A DNA stretch of 64,000 nt from Mesostigma viride (lineage: Eukaryota > Streptophyta > Mesostigmatophyceae > Mesostigmatales > Mesostigmataceae), in assembly GCA_009746045.1 (NCBI GenBank), contig RPFO01000104.1:4064272-4128271 (forward strand), given 5' to 3'. Below, one piece after another: positions 11,801-20,800 of the stretch. Within the stretch, counting starts at the first letter, position 1; each line of letters begins with the position of its first letter. The notes beneath the pieces are model-generated. The model did not search any database, had not been told where the DNA came from, and was given only the letters and a program-made list of their open reading frames with translations. The position numbers and the translations under genes were made by a program.

Positions 11801-14800
11801 TTCCCGGATATGGAGACACCGCCGAGTACATCCAGCGGGTCATGCCAGGCACCTCCCCCGTCGTCGAGGCGAACATGGCTCTCGCTGGACCCATCGACCC
11901 GGCTCAGGCCAAGGTGCAGGCTCGCGACCCTCCCCTTCTCCGTGGTGCCTCCGTCAACAGGGAGCTCCAGCATGCCCACAGCTACTTCAGGCCTCGTGGG
12001 TTGGACGACAGCGAGAAATTCCACCCAAAACACAAGAGTGGCAAGAAGCTCAAGGTCGAGAAGAACGGCGTCCCCTTTGATTTCTGGGACAAGTTTTCCG
12101 AGGAGGTCGCCAGGATCACATGGGAATGCAACAAGTAAAAGTATGGCTCACAACTATGGCAACAAGTAAAAGTAGGAAGCTGGGCTGCCGCCACAAGGTG
12201 GAGATACACCCCATCGTCTGCTACGTGTGCAAGAAGGAGGGGCACTTCTTCTTCGACGCCAACGGCCACAGCAACGGCCACAAGGTCTACCACGAGTGCG
12301 TCTTGATGCTCTGTGTCTATTGCAATTGTTGATTTTGGCCTATGTATAATGCACAAGATGTAAGATCTCATTGTTTGCGTAAATGCTCTTTATTAAAAAA
12401 CAAAATGCAGTTAATTAAAAACTCAAGTGCACACAAGTCAAAACCCCGGGGCGGGGATGAAAGCCTATATACCGTTCAGACCCGCACAAAGGGCAACTCG
12501 TCAGACGAGTGGGCCAGCTCGTTGATCACAATTCACAGCAACATAGCTGGAGTGCCCCACGTGGCAGCGGAAAAACGGGTACCTCAGCCCGTGCTTGGAG
12601 TCCTTGTCCTCGCAGAGAGGGCAGGTGACCTTCTCCCCGGAAGCCCCGCGTAGAGTCGTCAGAACGCACTCGAAGCAGACCTTGTAATCGGGGCTGTGGC
12701 CATTGGCTTTGAAGAAGAAGTGCCCCTCCGTCTTGCACACGTCGCAGACGATGGGGTACATGCCCACCTTGTGGCGGCAGCCCAGCTTCATGGCGACGAA
12801 CTCGTTCTTCAAAGTCTTGAAGTCCTTGGTCTCCGGGGTGTCAGAGGCCGTTGAGCAGTTTGAACTCGATGAAAAGGGTGAAGACGAAGCTGTTGTTCGA
12901 GCCCAAGTTGTGCCGGTTTTCCCTACACATGATCCTGGCGACCTCCTTGGAGCACTCGTCCCTTTAGTCCTAGGGAACGTCGTTCATCTTGACCTTGAGC
13001 TTCTTGGCTGTCTTGTTGTTTGGTTGGAATTTCTCGCCGTCGTCCAACCCACACGACCTGAAGTAGCCGTAGGCATGCTGGAGCTCCCTCTTGACAGAGG
13101 CACCGCGGAGAAGGGGCGGGTCGCGAGCCACCTTGGCTTGAGCCGGGTCGCTGGGTCCAGCGAGAGCCATGTTCGCCTCGACGACGGGGGAGGTGCCTGG
13201 CATGACCCGTTGGATGTACTCGGCGGTGCCTCCACATCCGGGAAGAGCTTGACGAGATCGGGGTGGTTCTTCTTGACCTCCTCGTTTTGGAAGTCGTACT
13301 GCACGAAGGCGGGGTCCCAGCACTTGATGCAGTTCTCCGCCTTGCCGTTGCTCCTGATCATCATGAGATTGACACGAGCGGGCTTGTTGCAAGTGCTTGG
13401 CACAGTCCTTCATAGGGATGCTCGTGAGCATCATGTACCTTTTGAGGTACTCACACGACGCGCAGATATTGCCGTCGCACGGGAAGAACTCGTGAGATCT
13501 GTAAACGTTTTGGTCGTCGTAGTCGGAGAAGTGCTTGGTGGCCTCGCCACAGCCAGTGCAGCGGATGAGATTCTTTTCCATCAGGATGCTGCTCGACTCG
13601 TAGTGATTCATCATGCAGTTGGTGACGTGGCGAGAAGCGTCGGGGACGAGGATCTCGCAGACGTGCGCCCCGGTGATTGGGTGGAAGAGAACATTGAAGT
13701 GTCGTGGCCCCCCATCCTTTTTCTTAGAGGCGTCATGTGGCCCGAACTGTCCAGTGGCGGAAATGGCGGAGGGGAAAGCCATTGGAGCTGGTTGGTTTGG
13801 TTGCAGATATAGCTGGGTGGATGCGAGCTGAATGCGAGTCGAGGTGGTGGGTGGTATGCTTTTATACCCACTGGCCTCGATTTCCCGTGGCTGAGACGAA
13901 TTCAGCAGATCTACGTCTCGTGGTTTGCCACACTGCTCATAACGGGAAACGTTATGATGGTTACGTAAATTTCTTTCCCCGTGGACAGAAGTTTCGTACG
14001 TTATTTTGCCATGGGATTCGTAACCTACAAAATCTTATCCCCGTGGATAGAACTTCCGTGCGTTGCTTTGCCGCGGGATTCATAACCGAGTATTTTCGAT
14101 CCGTGTGGACGGATACTTTTGTACGTTACTTTGGCACGCGATTCATAACCTAAAAAATCTTATCCCCGTGGATAGAATTTCCGTACGTTACTTTGCCACG
14201 GGATTCATAACCGGATATTTTCAATCCCCATTGACGGATATTTTCGTTCGTTACTTTGCCATGGGATTCACAACCGAGAAAATCTTATCCCAGTGGACAC
14301 TTTTTTCATACGTTACGTTGCCACGGGATAGTCACCGAAAATCCCCGGGGACAGAATTTTCGTACGTTATGTTACCACATAGCCGATTTCAGCCCGGGGT
14401 TGACCACGTAGATAGCCACGCAACCACGAGACAATTCAGTGCTCACTCACATTTCGCTGCATCCGAAGCCTGCGCAGGTGTAAAAGGAGGACTTCGTCGT
14501 CGTCTCGCCAGTCAAGTGCTCGCCTCAGATCAACTCAGCTCACCCAAACTCTGTCTCAGATTATGTCTTCTGGCCCTATATATGAGCTAGCTACAACTAT
14601 GGCCGCGGGGTCACCGGAGCTAGTGGCAGTGGAAGTGGGAATGGCAGGGGCAGGCGGCGTGACAAGCGTCCTATGGAACCACGGTTGTGCCACTCGTCTG
14701 TTTTTTGCGTCCGAAACCCCGTTTTTCCTCGTATTGTGTTGTTTGGGTATTCATCACTTGTTTTCCTGCCCTCAACCCCCGTGCATGCAGAGTTAACCGC

Positions 14801-17800
14801 GGAAGAACGGCAGATCCACAAGTCTTACAAGCCTCTGCCAGTGCACACCAAGAAGGAGGGGGACTTAGACAAGAACAATGAGGCCCTCCCCGTGCTCTCC
14901 AACACCTTCAAGCCTGCAAAGCTCATCCTCTAAATCCACAATCTTGATCGAGTGTGGGATCTGCGCAGAGAAAAGAGACTCCTTTGTCACTCTCATGCTC
15001 GAGGGGTCCCCCCCGCGTACACTGCTACACGGTCGTTATCTGCGAGAACTGCGACCACAAAGCTCCATGAGCTCAGAAACCTCTGCTCGCAGTGCCGCAA
15101 GCCACTCCGTTCATCCGGGCAGCTGTTCGTCCCCAACCCCCAGCTCAACAGTCTGGCTTCGAGGCAGATGTACAAGGCTTGCAAGCACCCTGGCTGTTTC
15201 CTGATTCTCCCAAGCCAGAAGATGGATGAGCACGGCAAGGAGTGGCCTTTCAACTCCTACACCTGCGGCAACACGGTCGCCTTCTGCATGATGGACGACC
15301 AGACCCTCTTCCTGCAAGCTGGGCAATGGCATGGGTGGCACGAAGAGCGTCATCGAGGAGCACATGACCTTCTGCCTTGAGGCTGATCTAGCAAAGAAGA
15401 TGGACGCCATGATGGGCGTTTTCGACAAGGTGGACCTCGGCGCTGACGGCTGCCTTCGAGCGCGATAGCCAAGACATCCTCAGGCGCATTGCCCAGTTGT
15501 TCAAATGGGGTGACTGTGGAAAAGACCACGCGCGGCCTCTCCGGGTTGACTCGAGGAGTACTACTCCCCAGCCATCCGCCACTCCTTCCCAGCGCACTCC
15601 TCGACCAAGGGCTGCCATGTCCACAGCCATCCTCGTCGACTCGGTTGCTGCACCCGCTCCAGCTGTAGCTGCACCCGCTCCAGCTGTAGCTGAACCCGCT
15701 CCACCTGCAGCTGTACCCGCTCCAGCTGCAGCTGCACCCGCTCTTGCTGCCCGAGCTGCTCCAGCCGTTGCAGAGCGCATCAAGGACGAGGAGCCCCCTT
15801 CCCTGTATTTGTGGACGACGAGGTTAACGGCCCTAGCTGGACCCCGTTTGGCAACAGGAGGCACGGCAGGTGACGGCTGACAGCATACAACAACCAGAAA
15901 CGCTCTGGTTTAGAAGATAGATGCTAGGATTATAAAGCAAGTCCCACCACGGGATTTTTAGGTGAAAGATGCCAGGGGTAGTGGATGAAACAGCCATCCC
16001 ACATACTGGGGCTTGGCAAGAAAAGATGGCCAAGCCCCATCTTTTCTATTGATGGGGCTCTTTATCTCAATGGGGCTCTCCCTATCACAAATTAGTGATA
16101 AAGATGTTGATCTTTGCAGAACCCGTTTGAAAAAATATCTAAGATGCACATTAGTATAAGAATTTGTAGTTGGAAACAGGCCACATGGCTGCCACAAAGC
16201 TCGAGTCCCGTGGTAGCCCGCAAGTAAAGCACGGATCCCATAGATTCTGATTTGGCACGCCGCAAAGGTGAAAACCATTTGCGTTCATGCAGCCACCCAT
16301 AGATAACTGCGAGATATTTCCGAGACATTTTAGATATTTTCGAGATATTTTCAGACATCTCGAATTTATCCTAGGGACCCCCGTGGGTACCCAGGGGAAT
16401 CGTAACCGACAATCCGACTCTGCCGGACATTGAGGAGTCACCACGGGATTTTCCCGTGAAATTACAGGGTTTACACTAGAGGCGCTAAACCTTCGTGAAA
16501 GTGGGTAGACCGAAAGTGACGATAACGCCCCACGTATTCCGCAGGCACCGCCCTATGCCCGTTGTGTCCGCTGAGTCCGCTGCGAACGCAGTATCGGCTA
16601 CTGCTGGCCCAGCTGCGACGCAGGATTTTGACGTGAGCACTTGCACCACCAAGGAGGATCTCCTCAAGTGAATGGAGTCCCTTCCGATAGCGACATTCAG
16701 GGATAGGGAGATATGGCAGGTTTAGGGACCCCCATCAGCCTGGCGGAAAGCCCAACCCCGACAACCAACCACCAGCCAAGCGATGTGAGACGACAAAGAA
16801 GCCGACTTCTGACAGGTGCACACCGAGCAAAGGTTCCGCCTCGGGGGCACCTAGGAGCATCCCGGCCGTGCAGTTGCGAGCATTATTGCATCTTCTGGCG
16901 CAACAAAAAACCCTCGAGCATCCTTGGGAGAATCCCCGACCACTCTTGCATCTTGAGATCGCTTGGCTGGCAGTTGCTTGTCTGGGTGGGGCTTCCTGCC
17001 CCGCAGGTGGGGGTAAACCTACTAGAGCGCCATGAAAGTCGCTATCGGAATGAACTCCATACATATCCATGAACTTCAGAAGATCTTCCTTGGTGGTGCA
17101 AATGCTCCGGTCCGAATCATGCGACAGCGGTAGCCAACACAGCAGGCGCAGCGGGCTCGGCGGGCGCAACGGGCGCAACGGGAGCCTGCGGAACGGGAGG
17201 GGCGTTTATCGTCCATGATATAATCCAGCACCGTGGGCTTGCGGGGTAGCTTCGAGATGCCCCGGTGCAAACAGTCTGTTAGTGCCCAGTGGTTGTGGGG
17301 CCTGGTGTGTGTGTGTGCGTAACAGGGTCGCACTTGTTTGGGGTAGATGGTATGGATTTATGGTTGGAGCGATGGGTGCTTTCCTTTTTATACCTAGTTG
17401 CAACTGCAAGAGGCGCAAAAGCGTGTGTGTTTCTTCAAAAATTGAAAAAGCGCCGCAAGGACACTCGAAGAACTGCGCCGCACATGTACATGCGCCAAGC
17501 CTGGGCGCTGCCGGGCGGGCTGTCGCTGGGCGGGCTGGCCCACCCCACTAATTCAACGCCTTTTCGAGTGGGGGTAGGTGGGACCGGTCTGGTCCGACTT
17601 TGGAGCAGTCCCGTTTACTCAATCCCACCACAAATGGCCACAATTCGTAAAAAAGACAAGAGTGAGAGTGAGGTCACTACGTGAAATTAGATGGAATTGC
17701 CAGTTGAATGTAATTGGGGGTTTTGAAAGTCACCCAAACCGTACCTAGTGAAAGGTTGTTGATGCCTACTGTGATAGTTATCCACCCTAAAAATTGTTCA

Positions 17801-20800
17801 CTTGCGATCAAGATTGTCCATCCTTACCTTATCCTCAACACCACATGTTTAACCTCACTCTCAGCCGCTCGCACATACACGCCCCCTCCTCCCTTCCCAT
17901 CCCCAAGCCCCAGAGCTTTCCTTCTCTCCTCACCTATGCCCGCAATAGGCCGTGCTGCTGGGCATGCTTTACTGTCACATTCCCGTCGCCTTACATGCCT
18001 CAAGGTGGCATCGATAACATTTACATGTATTAATTTCGCACCTGTATCGGTTCCCCCGATTGTTGCCCATCCAGACGTCATACCTATGTGTGGGAACACA
18101 GGGGAGCAGGATGATTAGAAATTTAGAATAGAGGGAGATGAGGTCACGTGGATGAAAGAGGTCCAAAGTAACACGGAACACAACACAGACAAAAGCACAC
18201 AATTAGCGGGAACATGGAAGAGAAAATAGCGAGATAAAAGAAAAAAGAGAATGCCACTTTCTCTATCCAAATGTGCCATGCCAAAGTCCAACTGACAAGT
18301 TCAGTTCCAGCTCATATTCTTCCGCGCCATCCTATCAAATGAAATCATGACATCCGGTACAACACATGGCAACACTTATAAGCAGCCAACACATACCTCC
18401 ATGTACTATAATCAAGGCAAATTGTGGCATGCAACCCTTACAATTGTCCTCTTACACCGTTCTCTTCTTTGTTCCCACAACTTCTAGGTGTGGGGGTCTT
18501 TCAAACACCCCTGTCGGGCTTGGGAAGGCGCCGGCCAGGCCAAGAACTCTGGGGACTGGTAGATAGCATGGGTCTTAAACGGTGAGGAGGGGTGAACTTG
18601 GATCGAAGGATTGAGGCAGCCCGAGCGAAACGGCTAATCCCCCCCAGGAGCATCAACGGCAGCCAAGTTACAGTCTCATGCCCACAAAACAGTGGCTTTT
18701 CACGATCACGTGATACAACAGCCATCCACGAGTAAGGCATGAAGGAAAAAAAAATAATCTAAATCAGATCGACCTTTTACCTTTTTTTTTTTTTTTTTTT
18801 TCAATGACGGTCCCGGCGCGAATTTTTTGGCGTCTAAAAAAAATTCGCGGTACTTGTCCGTACCGTGCAAAAGTGGTGCACGGTGCGCGCACCCCTACCG
18901 GAGCTGGGCATGGCGATGTGCTTTCAGGCAAACTAGACAAAGATAGCCTGCGGAATGCAGAGAAAAGGCGATGAGTTTATGATGTTACTTCAGAGCAAAT
19001 TTGTGCATTGTGCAATGTCCATAATACTATTGACTACCATCGCTGCGGGGGTCGAATCTGAAAATTTCTTCGCGAGGAATAAATTAGATTGCAAGCTAGC
19101 AGCGGTGATCGCCAGGTTTAATGGGCTTCAATTTGCATCAAGAATGCGTTGACAACGTTATTAGTAAAGCTTTAAAAATTTTGATGGCTTTTGGCAAGAT
19201 TTCCCTTATCATCGGTAAGACACTCTCCAGACTTGCGGGATGCGTGTTTTATCTTTCCATGGAAGGCTGGTCTTTCTAGCGCCGCTGGGAGAAGGACGAT
19301 GCCGGTATAATGGTACAAACGTGTGCTCAACGTCACCTCATAAATGTTTCGCTTCCTTAAAGGGTAATCAGCGCAAGTTTTCGGCTTATTTCCGTGCAGT
19401 TAGCTCCAGGTAGCATGCTGTTCCATGCTGCGCATTGCAAGATTCCTGGCAGCTTTTAGTGTTTTTATGTACGTTGCATGCTGGGCCGTGTCAAAGAGTG
19501 ACCTGTGGCATGTCGGCAAGTTGTCAAGGATTTGCTGAGTGGTTTCTGGAGTTTGCTAACAACGCTCGGTTTTGTGTGAAAACTTATGCAGCCTTTCTTA
19601 TCAGCCGCTTACTGTGCTTAGAGGCTCACAAGCTTGAGGTTGTTTATTAGCAAACAATTGCTGGGGAAAAAAAGGCGGTAGTGGGTGTTCTGATGGGCAT
19701 ACTCCATGGGTGGAACTGCATGTAGGTAGGGATTATCATTGTTTTGTTGGCCTCTCTCCCACTGAACTATGGGAGATACCTACCATATGCTAGCAAGGCA
19801 AAGTAACCATGGTAAGAAGCCCTGGCACGCAGCATGTATGATAAGTATGCTTTCTCTCTGGAAAGTCTGTTGTTCTCCTTGGTTGGGCAATCAGTGGATA
19901 TGGCTTTCTTGAATGTATTTGCACTGGACAGCTTGGTTTTGGTATGATGCGCACATCATGATCCTGGGATACGCTTTATTAGCACTTGTTGGCTAGCCAA
20001 TTAGAGCTACCTGCCTCATGGCTGTGCCCACACTCGTAAGGTTGTCCGTGCCAAGGTAAGGCAAGGCCACATGAGGTGCCCAGCCACCTCCTTGGATGTT
20101 GTGGTCGAATTGGGCATGCTTTGGAGCCTCTTGGATGGCATAGGAAGTGTTAGTGTCCCTTAATACTCACTATTGCCTTCCTTAGCGTCTGCACAGGTGG
20201 TCAACTGCCAAACGCTACTCCTCTCATGTTTGTAGTCAGAATGAGCTCAAACTTTGTGGCACATGTCGTTACTAGTAGTTACTAGTCGACATGTGTAATA
20301 TATTTGATCTTGTCTCCCAGGCTCTAAATATGTGTCCATTATTTGTTTTATTTATTGCAGCCTCAAAAAGTGCTGTTGATAGGGGTAATTAATAACTGTA
20401 ATAATACTCTACATTCCGGGGCTCCAATTAGGTGAGCGATTTCTGTTTATACGATAGTATATGGAAATATATTGAAACATGAGTAACTTTGCCCCCGTTG
20501 TCCTAGGGGATATGCCCCTAAAGTAGCGTCTTTTGTCCGTTTTTGCGTAATAGGTATTAGGTACCGGTTACTGAAAGGGGTATATATACCCCCCCTCAGT
20601 GGGTGGGCTGGACCCCCACACACTTCATTTACATGGTAAAATAATGGCCCGGGTACCCCCAGGCCAGCTTTGCATGCATGTTATTCCATGTTATGGTTTT
20701 GGGGGATCTGGCATAGGACCCTCACGGCGGAAGTACTCGGTGTCGCAAGTGATCAGTGGTCATAATTGCAGCTCTCGAAGAGACTTATATCAAAGGCAGC

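Larger units (their letters stand above)
10870..17745. mobile_element. Element of about 6.9 kb with long inverted terminal repeats and RING-like genes
   Basis: Lying wholly inside lipase intron 5, this block is bounded by imperfect inverted repeats of about 530 bp. Between them are convergent and divergent broken genes that encode Cys-rich RING-like domains, a Pro/Ala-rich segment, and a tandem repeat of about 62 bp. No transposase, integrase, polymerase or capsid gene is recognisable. The host gene is open on both sides, so the block must be removed by splicing. It could be a decayed DNA transposon of unknown class, a decayed viral or virus-like integration, or a locally inverted gene cluster. 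Target-site duplications could not be defined because the outer edges fade. Confidence 0.6.
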
